Position numbers and translations under genes: made by a program | Notes under the pieces: generated by a model | What the model saw: the letters and a program-made list of their open reading frames with translations, nothing else | What the model was told of the DNA's origin: nothing | Database searches by the model: none | Origin: Polyangiaceae bacterium | Lineage (GTDB): Bacteria; Myxococcota_A; Polyangia; Polyangiales; Polyangiaceae | Length of the DNA: 64,000 bases | Direction of reading: 5' to 3' | NCBI GenBank assembly: GCA_019637265.1 | Contig: JAHBVY010000004.1 | Span: forward strand, 434,001 to 498,000 | In this document: in pieces, positions 54,255 to 63,295 of the stretch | How positions within the stretch are numbered: position 1 is the stretch's first letter | How the letters are laid out: each line of letters opens with the position of its first letter

Positions 54255-55065
54255 CGATGGGGTTGGTGGGGGGCTCGTAGATGTTCAAGTGGAGCTCGCG
54301 GATGCTGCCACAAGCCTCCCTGACCTCCGCTGAGAAATACTCCAGCTCGACGTTGGGGTTGGGGAGGTGCGGCGTCAGATCGACCGCGAAGCTGTCTTTG
54401 TCCACCACCACGGGGGCCACGATGTCCCCCCAGTCTTCAGTCTGTGGATCGTACCAACCGGCGTAGAGGGTCACCTCCACGATCTCCATCTTGCTCGCCT
54501 GGAAATGCACCGTCACCGTGTTGGTGTCCTGATCGAGGATGGCGGTGTCGAGGAACTCGCTGCACCCCATGTACGGCACGGGGCAGGGCTCACAGCGGTG
54601 GTTCGCCCAGTCCCGCCACTCGGGGTCGTCACCGCCCGTCCCGGCGACACCACCAGCACCCGCTGCGCCGCCCGTCCCCGCTGCGCCGCCCGCACCTGCG
54701 GTTCCGCCAGTGCTCGTGTTGCAGATCAGCTCGGGCGTGCCGCCGGTGCCCCCGGTCCCGGCGATGCCGCCGACGCCACCCGCTGCGCCGGTGCCACCGA
54801 CACCTCCGCTACCGCCGACCCCTCCGGCCGCGCCGACCCCTCCGGCCGCGCCAGTGCCGCCCACGGCACCCGTTGCGCCGGTGCCACCGACCCCCGCGGT
54901 GCTGGACCCCGCGGTGCCACCTTCGCCAGCAGCGGCATCCACACCCGCGTCCGCCCCGGGTTGCCGCTTCTTCTTGGAGTCTTCATCCGAGCAAGCGCTG
55001 GTGGCGACCACCACACCGAGCGCAAGACACACAGCGACTGAAGGCGTCGTGACCGAGGTACGCAT
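54199..55065 (-). CDS. Gly/Ala-rich lipoprotein of unknown function
   Basis: 288 residues from the ATG at 55065. The lipobox VVATSAC is followed by a ~110-residue Gly/Ala/Thr repeat linker, then a ~140-residue domain starting WANHRCEPCPVPYMGCSEFLD, with cysteines likely in disulfides and a beta-rich end (EIVEVTLYAGWYDPQTEDWGDIVAPVVVD). No family is recognised. The final 56 bases overlap the 3' end of the PaaK-like gene on the other strand. No clear ribosome site is seen. Confidence 0.72.
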   Translation of the reverse strand: MRTSVTTPSVAVCLALGVVVATSACSDEDSKKKRQPGADAGVDAAAGEGGTAGSSTAGVGGTGATGAVGGTGAAGGVGAAGGVGGSGGVGGTGAAGGVGGIAGTGGTGGTPELICNTSTGGTAGAGGAAGTGGAAGAGGVAGTGGDDPEWRDWANHRCEPCPVPYMGCSEFLDTAILDQDTNTVTVHFQASKMEIVEVTLYAGWYDPQTEDWGDIVAPVVVDKDSFAVDLTPHLPNPNVELEYFSAEVREACGSIRELHLNIYEPPTNPIVNLECEAWGGPLLVPRPR

Positions 55066-55176
55066 GGTGGGGAGCGTAGCGTCAGCGGACGCGTGAGTAC
55101 AGCGCTCTCTGGTGCTCGTCACGCGGCAAGCCAGCGCCGGTCACCCCAAGCCTCCCCAGCGCCGGAGTGGTGCGCT

Positions 55177-55200
55177 GCCAAACCCCCAAAACCCCCGAGG
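55177..55200 (-). repeat. Family B element
   Basis: Minus strand: CCTCGGGGGTTTTGGGGG then TTTGGCA. It lies in the gap upstream of the Gly/Ala-rich lipoprotein gene. Confidence 0.6.
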
Positions 55201-55222
55201 GATTGGCCCCGGATCCATGACG

Positions 55223-55348
55223 AATTCCTATGTGGATTCGCGTAGTTAGGTCGCCCGCGGCGCTGAGCGCATCCCTACATGGGCTCACGCGTTCAGGGCT
55301 TCAGCGCGTCGCGGCCTCGCGTGCCCGCCGCATTTCTACGTGGATTCG
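55223..55348. repeat. Two related family A palindromes in an intergenic region
   Basis: AATTCC-TATGT-GGATTC (55223-55239) and ATTTC-TACGT-GGATTC (55333-55348) share the right half and lie ~110 bases apart in the 289-base gap before alkB's 3' end. The spacer is five bases rather than four. Confidence 0.5.
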
Positions 55349-55354
55349 GCCCCC

Positions 55355-56032
55355 TCACCCCGCGCGGCGCAGCGTGAGGTTGTAGCGGAAGGCGCCGGTG
55401 ACGGGGTGCACGCCCTCCTTCAGCGGGAGCACGCCGTGGTAGCGCAGGCGATCGACGCCGCCCCACACCACCACGTCGCCGTGGTAGAGCGGTACGCGAA
55501 TCTGACGATCGCCGCGGGCGTGCCCGCCGAACAGGAAGGTCGCGGGGAGGCCGAGGGAGATGGAGACGATGGGCGCGTCGAGCGAGGCTTCGTCTCGGTC
55601 CTGATGCAGCGAGAGGCGCGCGCCGGGCTCGTAGCGGTTGATGAGGCAGGCGTCGGGGGTGAAGTCGCCGAGCGAGGCGGCGCGTGAGGCAGCCTGAGCC
55701 AGGGCGAGGCAGCTCGGTGGCATGGGGGGCCAGCGCTTGTTCGTCAGTGGATCGAACGGGGTGTAGCGGTAGCCCTTCGGATCGGAGGTCCAGCCGAGCG
55801 GGCCGCAGCTAGTCATGGAGACTGACATCGTGAGCCCGCCAGGGGTTTGCAGGTGGCGGAAGGGGGCCGCCGCCTGAGCCTCGTGGATCGCCGCGAGCAG
55901 ATCGGGAGCCGACGGGAGCGCGAAGCCGCGCAGCACGAACGCCTGCTCGCCCAGCGGCTCCAGGGTGCCGCTCGCTGGGGCGCCTTCGATCACCTCCGGC
56001 TCGAACAGCAGGAGGGGGGGCTCGCGGGACAT
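55355..56032 (-). CDS. alkB: AlkB-type DNA oxidative demethylase
   Basis: 225 residues. AlkB uses Fe(II) and 2-oxoglutarate to remove 1-methyladenine and 3-methylcytosine from DNA. Iron ligands are His143 and Asp145 (LHQDRDE) and His199 (RLRYHGV). The 2-oxoglutarate arginines are in FRYNLTLRR. The substrate-site segment GYRYTPFDPLTNKRWPPMP is normal. It diverges from the 56146 lipoprotein gene. No Ada-type box was identified upstream. Confidence 0.95.
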   Translation of the reverse strand: MSREPPLLLFEPEVIEGAPASGTLEPLGEQAFVLRGFALPSAPDLLAAIHEAQAAAPFRHLQTPGGLTMSVSMTSCGPLGWTSDPKGYRYTPFDPLTNKRWPPMPPSCLALAQAASRAASLGDFTPDACLINRYEPGARLSLHQDRDEASLDAPIVSISLGLPATFLFGGHARGDRQIRVPLYHGDVVVWGGVDRLRYHGVLPLKEGVHPVTGAFRYNLTLRRAG

Positions 56033-56145
56033 GCCTTCGTTTCCCCCTCGGGGTGGCCCCGGTCAAGGCGCCGGACAGCGCGATTTTCCATCGCGACGCA
56101 AACGCGAGTGGTGTGGAGCGGGGGGAGTCAGAGTACGCTCGGGCC

Positions 56146-56835
56146 ATGCGAGCGGCTTGGCTTGGGTTGGTGGGAGCGTGTGTGGTGGTCGTCGGCTGCG
56201 GCGGGAGGACGCTCGGCTTGGATGAAGAGGGTGTCGCGGGCGCCTCGGGGTCCGGAGGGAGCGGCGGCTCCGCGGCGAGCAGCGGCTCCGGCGGCTCGGG
56301 GGGTGGCTTCGGTGGCTCCGCGGCGAGCTCGACGGGTGGCTCCACCTCGGGCGGCTTCGGCGGCTCGGGGGCGATGGGCGGCTCGGCTGCGAGCGGCGGC
56401 AACTCCATGGGTGGCTCTGGCGCTGGCGGTTCGGGGGCAACGGCGGGCTTTGGTGGTGCTGGCGCAGGTGGCTCGGGGGCGATGGGTGGCTCGGGGGCGA
56501 TGGGTGGCTCGGGTGCCTTCGGTGGCGCCGGGGGCATGCCGAATGAGTGCACGAGCGGTGGCTTCGGTAGCTGCGAGGACTGTCAGCAGCGAGCGTTCGA
56601 TTGGGGCGGTTGCTGTGAGGAGCCTGCGACCCAGTGCGTCAACAACTGGGAGTGCCTGGACCTGCTCGACTGCCTGCAAGGGTGTTGGGATCAAGACTGC
56701 TACGAGGTTTGCTTCAACCGCTACCCCGGCGCGTTCGGCCACTACCTGGATTTGGTGGACTGCGCGTTCGGCACCAGTCCTTCGCAACCCGGCGCCTGTG
56801 GGACGGTGTGCGACGCCTGGTTGGTGGGCAACTGA
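56146..56835 (+). CDS. Gly/Ser-rich cysteine-containing lipoprotein
   Basis: 229 residues from the ATG at 56146. The lipobox VVVVGCGG is followed by ~105 residues of Gly/Ser/Ala repeats (GGSGAMGGSGAMGG). The C-terminal ~95 residues hold about a dozen cysteines (CEDCQQRAFDWGGCCEEPATQCVNNWECLDLLDCLQGC), probably paired in disulfides. This design is common on myxobacterial surfaces. The function is unknown. It lies 56 bases before ugd. Confidence 0.78.
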   Translation: MRAAWLGLVGACVVVVGCGGRTLGLDEEGVAGASGSGGSGGSAASSGSGGSGGGFGGSAASSTGGSTSGGFGGSGAMGGSAASGGNSMGGSGAGGSGATAGFGGAGAGGSGAMGGSGAMGGSGAFGGAGGMPNECTSGGFGSCEDCQQRAFDWGGCCEEPATQCVNNWECLDLLDCLQGCWDQDCYEVCFNRYPGAFGHYLDLVDCAFGTSPSQPGACGTVCDAWLVGN

Positions 56836-56891
56836 TCTCGTGCGGCGGCCTGACGCGTCGCGCGTGAGCGCGGCTGTGGTAAGGAGCCCCC

Positions 56892-58217
56892 GTGAAGATC
56901 GCGGTCATTGGTTCGGGCTACGTCGGCCTGGTGGCAGGGGCTTGCTTCGCGGAGGCGGGCACCGAGGTGGTCTGCGTGGACGTGGACGAGGCCAAGCTCG
57001 AGAAGCTGCGGCGCGGGGACGTGCCCTTCTTCGAGCCGGGCTTGTCCGAGATGGTGCGCCGCAACTGGCCAGATAGGCTGACGTTCAGCTCGAACCTGGA
57101 GGAGTCAATCCAGGGCTGTCAGGCGGTGTTCATCGCGGTGGGCACGCCGCCTCAGGAAGACGGCTCAGCTGACTTGACTCACGTGCTCGGCGTGGCGCGG
57201 GACGTGGCACGGCTCGCCAAGCACCGCCTCACCTTGGTGCTCAAGAGCACGGTGCCGGTGGGCACCAATAAGAAGGTGCGCCAGGTGGTGGCGGAGGTGG
57301 GGGAGCACGCGCTGCCCGTCGTCAGCAACCCGGAGTTCTTGAAGGAGGGCGACGCCATCAGCGACTTCGCCAAGCCGGACCGCATCGTCATTGGCACGGA
57401 CGATGATGAGGCCTTCGAGACGCTGCAGCGCCTCTACGCGCCGTTCAACCGCCAGCGCGATCGCCTGCAGCGGATGAGCCCGGAGAGCGCCGAGATCGTG
57501 AAGTATGCGTCCAACGCGCTGCTCGCCACCAAGATCAGCTTCATGAACGAAATAGCCAAGCTGTGCGACGTGGCGGGCGGCGACGTGGAGGACGTGCGCA
57601 TCGCGGTGGGCTCGGACCGCCGCATCGGCTTCCCGTTCCTCTACCCGGGGCTCGGCTTCGGCGGCAGCTGTTTCCCCAAGGATACACGCGCCCTGGTGCG
57701 CACCGGGGACGAGCTGGGCGCGCCCATGGGCGTGGTGCGAGCGGCGATGCTCGCCAACGCGGAGCCAGTGAAGGACCTCCTGCGCGTGATGGAGGAGAGC
57801 CTCGGCGGCCTCTCGGGCAAGACGATCGCGGTGTGGGGTCTCAGCTTCAAGCCCAAGACGGACGACGTGCGTGAGGCGCCAGCGCTCGACCTCATCACGG
57901 AGCTCACCCGTCGCGGCGCCAGCGTGCGCGCGGCGGATCCTCAGGCGCTCGCCACCGCGAAGGAGAGCCTCGAGCATCGCGGCGCTTCAAAGGGTGTGCT
58001 CCTGACGAGTGACCTGTACGAGGCGGCGAGCGGCGCCGACGCGCTGGTGGTGGCCACGGAGTGGGGTCAGTTCCGCTCACCGAACACGGAGCGCCTGGCG
58101 CAGGTGATGCGCGGCCGCCTGGTGTTCGACGGGCGCAACTGCCTGGTGCCGGAGTCGTTCGTGGACGCGGGGTTCCGTTACAAGGGCATCGGGCGGCCTT
58201 GGCGCGCACCGGCGTGA
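56892..58217 (+). CDS. ugd: UDP-glucose 6-dehydrogenase
   Basis: 441 residues. It oxidises UDP-glucose to UDP-glucuronate for surface polysaccharides. MKIAVIGSGYVGLVAGACFAEAG is the NAD-binding start, STVPVGTN and NPEFLKEGDAISDF are family segments, and GFGGSCFPKDT holds the catalytic Cys260. The C-terminal domain (KTIAVWGLSFKPKTDDVREAPA) is complete. The methyltransferase gene follows after 16 bases, so they may be co-transcribed. Confidence 0.96.
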   Translation: MKIAVIGSGYVGLVAGACFAEAGTEVVCVDVDEAKLEKLRRGDVPFFEPGLSEMVRRNWPDRLTFSSNLEESIQGCQAVFIAVGTPPQEDGSADLTHVLGVARDVARLAKHRLTLVLKSTVPVGTNKKVRQVVAEVGEHALPVVSNPEFLKEGDAISDFAKPDRIVIGTDDDEAFETLQRLYAPFNRQRDRLQRMSPESAEIVKYASNALLATKISFMNEIAKLCDVAGGDVEDVRIAVGSDRRIGFPFLYPGLGFGGSCFPKDTRALVRTGDELGAPMGVVRAAMLANAEPVKDLLRVMEESLGGLSGKTIAVWGLSFKPKTDDVREAPALDLITELTRRGASVRAADPQALATAKESLEHRGASKGVLLTSDLYEAASGADALVVATEWGQFRSPNTERLAQVMRGRLVFDGRNCLVPESFVDAGFRYKGIGRPWRAPA

Positions 58218-58233
58218 GCAGTCAGAGCCCGTC

Positions 58234-59109
58234 GTGAGCGGGAGTCATTGGGATCGCTACCGCGAGCACTGGGCGCGGCTCGGCCCGCCGCTGCGCCCGC
58301 CGCCCGTCGTGGTGCGCGCCTACCGGCGACTGCTGCGTGGCGCGATGGATCGTGGAGCGCCGGAGCGTCCAGAGCAGGCGCTTCCGAGCCGAGAGCTGGC
58401 GAGTCGCTCGGAGCAGGCGTCGCGAGCGCCGCGGAGCGCAGCGCTGGTGCGCCCCACCTTGCTCTATGGCGTGACGCCGGAGCTGGCAGCGCTGCGTGAG
58501 TCGCTCATCGCGCTCGATGGGAGCGCGGGGATGATCGAGGGGGTTTGGCAAGGCGATACGGAGGCTCGCTCCGCGCGACACGGTGACTGGCTGAGCCCGC
58601 CGTTCGTGCCTATGACCTTTGGAGCAGCGCTCGGTGATGGCGCCTTGAACGTCGTGCCAGGCAGCGCCGCGCGGCGCGTGCTCCTCACTCAGCTGGAGCG
58701 GCTCCTGGTGCCAGGCGGCCGCGCGGTGTTCCGCGTGTTCGTGCGCCCCGTGGCGCCCGAAACGCTCGCCGCCGTGCTGGAGACAGCCGCGGAGAACCAG
58801 AGCTTCCACGCCTTCAAGTGGCGCGTCGCAATGGCGCTCGCGAGTGAGGCGCTGGGAGAGGTCGCCGTGAGCCGCCTGTACGAGGTGTTGAGGCGCGCCG
58901 AAGTGCAGGGTCACCTGCGCTGCTTCGATCCGGAGGCGGTGACGACGCTCGCCGCCTACCGCGGCTCGAGCGACGTCTACGGTTTCCCCACGGAATCAGA
59001 GCTCGCCGCCGAGCTGCCGCGGGGCCTCACCGCGCGTTGGCTCCGGGTGCGCGGCTATGAGCTCGCCGAGCGTTGCCCCTTGTGGGTGATTTGCAAAGCG
59101 GGCGCGTAG
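58234..59109 (+). CDS. Predicted class I SAM-dependent methyltransferase
   Basis: 291 residues. The central part LLYGVTPELAALRESLIALDGSAGMIEGVW and the PMTFGAALGDGALNVVP...LLVPGGRAVFRVF block follow the Rossmann methyltransferase pattern (motifs I, post I, IV and V). The first ~70 residues are Arg/Pro-rich. The substrate is unknown; proximity to ugd suggests a glycan or lipid, which is inference. A family A copy (58982-58997) encodes GFPTES. Confidence 0.75.
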   Translation: MSGSHWDRYREHWARLGPPLRPPPVVVRAYRRLLRGAMDRGAPERPEQALPSRELASRSEQASRAPRSAALVRPTLLYGVTPELAALRESLIALDGSAGMIEGVWQGDTEARSARHGDWLSPPFVPMTFGAALGDGALNVVPGSAARRVLLTQLERLLVPGGRAVFRVFVRPVAPETLAAVLETAAENQSFHAFKWRVAMALASEALGEVAVSRLYEVLRRAEVQGHLRCFDPEAVTTLAAYRGSSDVYGFPTESELAAELPRGLTARWLRVRGYELAERCPLWVICKAGA

Positions 59110-59112
59110 CTA

Positions 59113-59133
59113 TGCCAAACCCCCAAAAACCCT
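59113..59133 (-). repeat. Family B element
   Basis: Minus strand: AGGGTTTTTGGGGGTTTGGC then A. It lies in the 61-base gap between convergent genes. Confidence 0.6.
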
Positions 59134-59170
59134 GGCGGCGGCTAGTCCGTCGGCGACTGGTGCAGGAGCC

Positions 59171-60226
59171 TCAGCGGCCTAGCAGGCGGCTGGCGCGGCG
59201 CATGAGCGGTGGGGAGATCAGGGCGGCGATGAGGTGGGTGGCGAGGAGCCAGCTCAGGGTGGCGGCGGTGATGGCCGAGGTGCCGAAGGTCAGGGGAGCG
59301 AACGGTGCCAGCAGGGAGAGGGCGGTGGCGTCGCGCGTCCCGACGCCGCCGGGGGTGAGCGGCAGCGCGGCGACCAGCATCAAGAGGGGGATGTAGGCGA
59401 GGGCGTCTGCGGGCGGCACCCACACCCCAAAGAACGAGAAGGACAGCCAAGTGCCGAGGTAGAGCGCGGCGACGTGAGGTAACCTGACGAGGATGGCCAG
59501 GAGGTGCCCGGAGACGCCGATCTCCACCAGCGGGCGCGTCGCCTGGAAGCGCTCGAGCAGCCCCTGACCGAAGCGCAGGAGCGCGGCGTAGAGCACGCCG
59601 AGGGTCAGTGAAACGCCTAGAATCGGCGCGAGCCAAGCGGGCGGCTCATCGCTCATGACCAGCGCCACCACCCCGAGCAACACCAGCCCCGCCAAGTTGG
59701 TGCCGTACACGAGCAGCGTCGCTCCGGCCACGCGCCACAGCGGCGCGCGGTAGCGCTTGGCCAGGTAGTAAGTGAGCCAGGCTTGCCCCAGGTTGTGGTT
59801 CAGCATCGAGGGCAGGTAGCTCGCGCCGCGGATCACGAAGAACTCACGGAAGCTGACGGGACACACCGTGCGGCGATAGATGTACGAGGTGGCGATGCAG
59901 TCGAGCGCCAAGTTCGTCAGCAGAGCGACCAAGGCGAAGCCGAAGAACGCCGCGTGGTTCGTGTGCTCCAGCGCGCCCGCGAGCTCGGAGAAGCTGGTGC
60001 GCCGGAGCACCCACCCGAGGAGCGCCGCGCCCAGCAAGAAGGGCAGCACCCGCCGCCACAGCGGGGGCTTGGGCGGGGTGGGCTCGGTGCCGAGGGTCGA
60101 GAGGGCGTCAGGGTCCCTGGCTAGCGCGTCAGGGCTCGCGTCGCTCGCGTCGGGGGCGTTGGCGTCCAAAGCGCGGGCGCCGGTGGCGCTCGGTGGCGCG
60201 TCTGTCTCTGGGGTGGTTGGTGCCAT
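59171..60226 (-). CDS. UPF0104/LPG-synthase-TM-like membrane protein
   Basis: 351 residues. A Pro/Asp/Ala-rich start of ~55 residues precedes eight helices. The family pattern is seen in LPSMLNHNLGQAWLTYYLAKRY and, near the end, LPLTPGGVGTRDA. Relatives include the flippase-like membrane half of lysylphosphatidylglycerol synthase and glycolipid-linked AglD proteins. The catalytic half is absent, so a lipid-flipping or glycolipid role is likely. It diverges from the porin gene and converges with the methyltransferase. Confidence 0.85.
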   Translation of the reverse strand: MAPTTPETDAPPSATGARALDANAPDASDASPDALARDPDALSTLGTEPTPPKPPLWRRVLPFLLGAALLGWVLRRTSFSELAGALEHTNHAAFFGFALVALLTNLALDCIATSYIYRRTVCPVSFREFFVIRGASYLPSMLNHNLGQAWLTYYLAKRYRAPLWRVAGATLLVYGTNLAGLVLLGVVALVMSDEPPAWLAPILGVSLTLGVLYAALLRFGQGLLERFQATRPLVEIGVSGHLLAILVRLPHVAALYLGTWLSFSFFGVWVPPADALAYIPLLMLVAALPLTPGGVGTRDATALSLLAPFAPLTFGTSAITAATLSWLLATHLIAALISPPLMRRASRLLGR

Positions 60227-60350
60227 CTTGCCACCTCAGGCAGCAGCGCGACCTCAGCACAGCTGGCGCGTCAGGGCTAGACCGCCGCGCTGGTGGTGGT
60301 CAGCGTCGAGATGGTCCGTCTCGTGTCGCCCGGCGCTGCACGCAGCGACC

Positions 60351-60406
60351 TGCCAAACCCCCAAAAACCCAGAACCCGAGAGCCCGAGACCCGGAGTCGG
60401 GTCTCG
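60351..60406 (-). promoter_or_regulatory. Family B G-quadruplex motif plus 8-base-pair palindrome upstream of the porin gene
   Basis: On the minus strand five G runs (60392-60358) are separated by loops of 4-5 bases, a canonical quadruplex motif. The palindrome CGAGACCC-GGAGTC-GGGTCTCG (60385-60, ending 60406) overlaps its edge. It lies between divergent genes, 64 bases before the porin ATG, where an operator would sit. Confidence 0.5.
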
Positions 60407-60469
60407 AGAAAACGCGCCGGGCGGCCGGTCGCGCTTCAAGGCGCGTCGGAGTTTGGGTACGGTGGGCCG

Positions 60470-62131
60470 ATGTTACGACGGACCGTGGTCTCAGCGCTGG
60501 GCTGTGGGTTGATGCTGGGTGGGCTCTCGACGCACAGCGCGTCCGCCTTCGCGGAGCCCTGGTCCGATCCGGATCCGCGCGCGGGTCAAGAGCGCACCGA
60601 GTTCGGTGACTACGGCTTCAAGCTCGGCGCGGAGTATCGCACCGTGGGGATCTACATGAACCCCATCGACCTCTCCGGGGTGAAGAGCCGCCGCGCGTCG
60701 TGGGCGGAGCACCGCGCGCGGTTGGACGCGGCGGTGGACTACCGCGAGAAGGTGCGCTTCGTGCTCTCGATGGACGTGCTGGACGGCACGCTGTGGGGCG
60801 ACAACGGCACCTTCGGTGGCGACCCGAGCCCGCAGAGCGGCACCACCGTCGCCGCGGGGATACCCAACTCGGCGCGCGTCGGCATCGGCTTCCGCGGTGG
60901 TGAAGACGAGCTCGACCCCGACAATTACGGCTACGTGCTGCAGAGCAACGACCTGGCGCTGGTACGCCATGCTTACGGTGAGCTGAACTTACCGTTTGGT
61001 CTCGTGCGCATTGGGCGTCAGCCGACGACCGACGGCATGAACGTGCTGGTGAGCAGCGGGCGCACCATGGCCAACCGTTTCGGCTACGAGAACCGCGGCG
61101 ACACGATTGACCGCGTGCTGTTCGCGACCAAGCCCTTCGAGGGTTTCAAGCCAGAGCAGCAGCGCGATCGCTCGCAAGATCGCGGCTTCTTCCTGATCAC
61201 GCTGTACGACCGCGTGGTGGGCAAGGAGCCTCACCTGTTCGCCGATGACATGCACGGCGTGGGGGTGGTGGCGCGCTACCTGGCGCCCGAGCCGAGCAAG
61301 CGCCGCGGCTTCGAGATCCAAGGCAACTACAACCACCGTTGGAGCGGCACCTACGACACCAACGTGAACATCTTCGGGGCGCGCGCGATCGCCCAGCTCG
61401 ACAAGCTGACGGCTGGCTTCGAGGGGAACTGGCTCACCGGTCGCACGCTGGAGATCAGCGAGGCGCTGGCCCTCATCAACACCGACCCCGTGGTGCGGCA
61501 GCGCATCAACCAGTGGGGCGCGCGCGGCGTGGTGCGTTGGGATGAGCCCACCTGGGCCGCTTACCTGGAGGTGGACTACGCCTCGGGCGATCGCGATCCG
61601 AACCCGGGCAGTGATCTCACCCAGCTGGTGTTCGCGGAGGACACCAACGTGGGCCTGTTGATGTTCAAGCGCATCCTGCACTTCGAGAGCGCGCGCAGCG
61701 CGGCGGTGGGCGTGGAGCTGCTCAAGCGGCTGGGCGCGAGCACCTTCCCGGCGGAGCGCACCGATTCGGAGGGCTCGTTCACCAACGCGCTCGCGCTGTT
61801 CCCGCAGTTCGATTTCAAGCCGAAGGACAACCTCTTGTTCCGCGGCGGCGTGCTCATGGCGTGGGCGCCGGGCGGCCTGGTGGACCCGATTCAGTCGCTG
61901 CGCTTCCGTGATGGCGTCGAGGTGGAGGATGATCTGGTGAACTTCCACGGCGGCCCGCCAGGGAACTTCTACGGCGTGGAGCTCGACGGGCGCTTCCAGT
62001 GGCGCTTCGAGGATCACTTCTACTTCGACCTGGAGGGCGCCATCCTCTTCCCGGGGGACGCGCTCCAAGACGAGAACGGTCAGGCGGCGCGCAGCGTGCT
62101 GGTGCAGGGTCGCACCACGTTCTTGTTCTAA
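60470..62131 (+). CDS. Outer-membrane porin-like beta-barrel
   Basis: 553 residues. A signal peptide ends near SASAFAEP. The body consists of amphipathic strands with tight turns (FGDYGFKLGAEYRTVGIYMNP, VRFVLSMDVLDG, LVRHAYGELNLPFGLVRIGRQP, AAYLEVDYASGD, FYFDLEGAILFPGD) and ends VQGRTTFLF with terminal Phe. It resembles alginate-export or large-channel porins but lacks a diagnostic motif. It overlaps the opposing GspC-like gene by 4 bases. The ATG at 60470 is chosen by the signal peptide. Confidence 0.8.
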   Translation: MLRRTVVSALGCGLMLGGLSTHSASAFAEPWSDPDPRAGQERTEFGDYGFKLGAEYRTVGIYMNPIDLSGVKSRRASWAEHRARLDAAVDYREKVRFVLSMDVLDGTLWGDNGTFGGDPSPQSGTTVAAGIPNSARVGIGFRGGEDELDPDNYGYVLQSNDLALVRHAYGELNLPFGLVRIGRQPTTDGMNVLVSSGRTMANRFGYENRGDTIDRVLFATKPFEGFKPEQQRDRSQDRGFFLITLYDRVVGKEPHLFADDMHGVGVVARYLAPEPSKRRGFEIQGNYNHRWSGTYDTNVNIFGARAIAQLDKLTAGFEGNWLTGRTLEISEALALINTDPVVRQRINQWGARGVVRWDEPTWAAYLEVDYASGDRDPNPGSDLTQLVFAEDTNVGLLMFKRILHFESARSAAVGVELLKRLGASTFPAERTDSEGSFTNALALFPQFDFKPKDNLLFRGGVLMAWAPGGLVDPIQSLRFRDGVEVEDDLVNFHGGPPGNFYGVELDGRFQWRFEDHFYFDLEGAILFPGDALQDENGQAARSVLVQGRTTFLF

Positions 62132-63132
62132 GAGCCCAGCACGAGCTCCAGGGTGAAGCGCTCGCCGGCGCGCTCCACCAGCACGCCGTAGGTGCGCGCG
62201 TCGTAGCGCTCCTCGCTCAGCCACTTGCGCAGCCAACCGAGCAGCTCGTCACGGCGCGGGGTGGGGTGCTCGTCCACCGCGAGGATGAGGTCGCCGTCGC
62301 GCAGGCCCAGGCGCCACAGCAGGCTATCTTCCTTGATGCCGCGGAGCGCCACCCCACGCGCAGCGTCCTCGAGCTTCACGGCGCTGAGCAGCGCCTCACC
62401 CCGCGCGCGGATGGCCTTCACCGCGAAGCCCTCCACGTGCGTCAAGGTCGGGTTATCTACGCGAATTCCTTCAGCTATTTCGAGCGGCACCCCGCCCGCG
62501 GCGAGCCCTGGATCGGGCACGGCCACCTCCGGGGCAGGGCGCCCCTCCGCGCCGCCATCCACCAGCTCGAGCGCGCGGCCCTTGGGCGACTCCTGCGCGG
62601 CGCGCGCGCCATGGTGGATCCCCACGGAACAGACCCCCGCTCCGGAGGAGAACCACACGCGGTCCCACTCGATGCGGCTCACCCGGTAGCCGCCGACGGT
62701 GTCACCCACCTCCTTGATTTCCGCGCGGCTTTGCTCGTCCACCGCGATGCTCGCCGTGGAGCCCTCCGCGCCTTGCGTGATGAGCCGCACCACCAGGCCA
62801 CCGCAGGGGCCGCGTGGGCGGTTGCCAGCGGCCTTGTGCGGGGCGGCGCTGCGCGGCATGGGCTCGGCGGTGGGCAGGTCGCGCGCGGCGGGCGCGGGTG
62901 TGGGCGGCGGCGCGGAGGGTGGCACCACGACGTGGAGCTGATCTCCCGAGACCACGTAGCTGTGACTGGGGCTCGGGACGGAGATGCCGGTGGCGTCGAT
63001 GGAGCTCAGGGGCGCTGACGGCTCCTCGGGCGCTTCCCCTTCACGGCTGGCCAGGTAGCCGATGAGCAAGAGCAGCGGCACTCCCGCGAGGGCGGCCCAA
63101 CGCACGGCGCGGTCGAAGCGATTGTCAGCCAT
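62128..63132 (-). CDS. GspC-like protein (type II secretion inner-membrane PDZ type)
   Basis: 334 residues from the ATG at 63132. A short cytoplasmic start and one helix (WAALAGVPLLLLIGYLA) precede a Pro-rich linker. The homology region CGGLVVRLITQGAEGSTASIAVDEQSRAEIKEVGDTVGGYRVSRIEWDRVWFSS matches GspC, and the end (LRGIKEDSLLWRLGLRDGDLILAVDEHP) is a PDZ domain. GspC links inner membrane and secretin in type II secretion. No other gsp gene is in view, so the assignment rests on domain order. Confidence 0.78.
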   Translation of the reverse strand: MADNRFDRAVRWAALAGVPLLLLIGYLASREGEAPEEPSAPLSSIDATGISVPSPSHSYVVSGDQLHVVVPPSAPPPTPAPAARDLPTAEPMPRSAAPHKAAGNRPRGPCGGLVVRLITQGAEGSTASIAVDEQSRAEIKEVGDTVGGYRVSRIEWDRVWFSSGAGVCSVGIHHGARAAQESPKGRALELVDGGAEGRPAPEVAVPDPGLAAGGVPLEIAEGIRVDNPTLTHVEGFAVKAIRARGEALLSAVKLEDAARGVALRGIKEDSLLWRLGLRDGDLILAVDEHPTPRRDELLGWLRKWLSEERYDARTYGVLVERAGERFTLELVLGS

Positions 63133-63190
63133 GGCGGGCGCTTCGCTTAGCGTAGCCGACCTGCCGCCGCCGCGCCGCTTGGAGCGCCTC

Positions 63191-63206
63191 GCCAAACCCC
63201 CTGCCC
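63191..63206 (-). repeat. Family B element, short
   Basis: Minus strand: GGGCAGGGGGTTTGGC. It lies in the gap between the divergent GspC-like and pseudokinase genes. Confidence 0.4.
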
Positions 63207-63295
63207 TCCCACCTCGCGCGTGTCGAGGTCGTGCTTCGGGGCTGTGCCTGTGCTCCCTGAGTTGAGCCTTCGCGTGGGTTGTGTAGCCTGAGCCC

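Noticed and set aside
60989-62236. 415-codon minus-strand frame opposite the porin gene
   Set aside because: The composition is His/Arg/Val-rich with no signal peptide or motif, while the plus strand encodes a barrel with signal peptide and terminal Phe.
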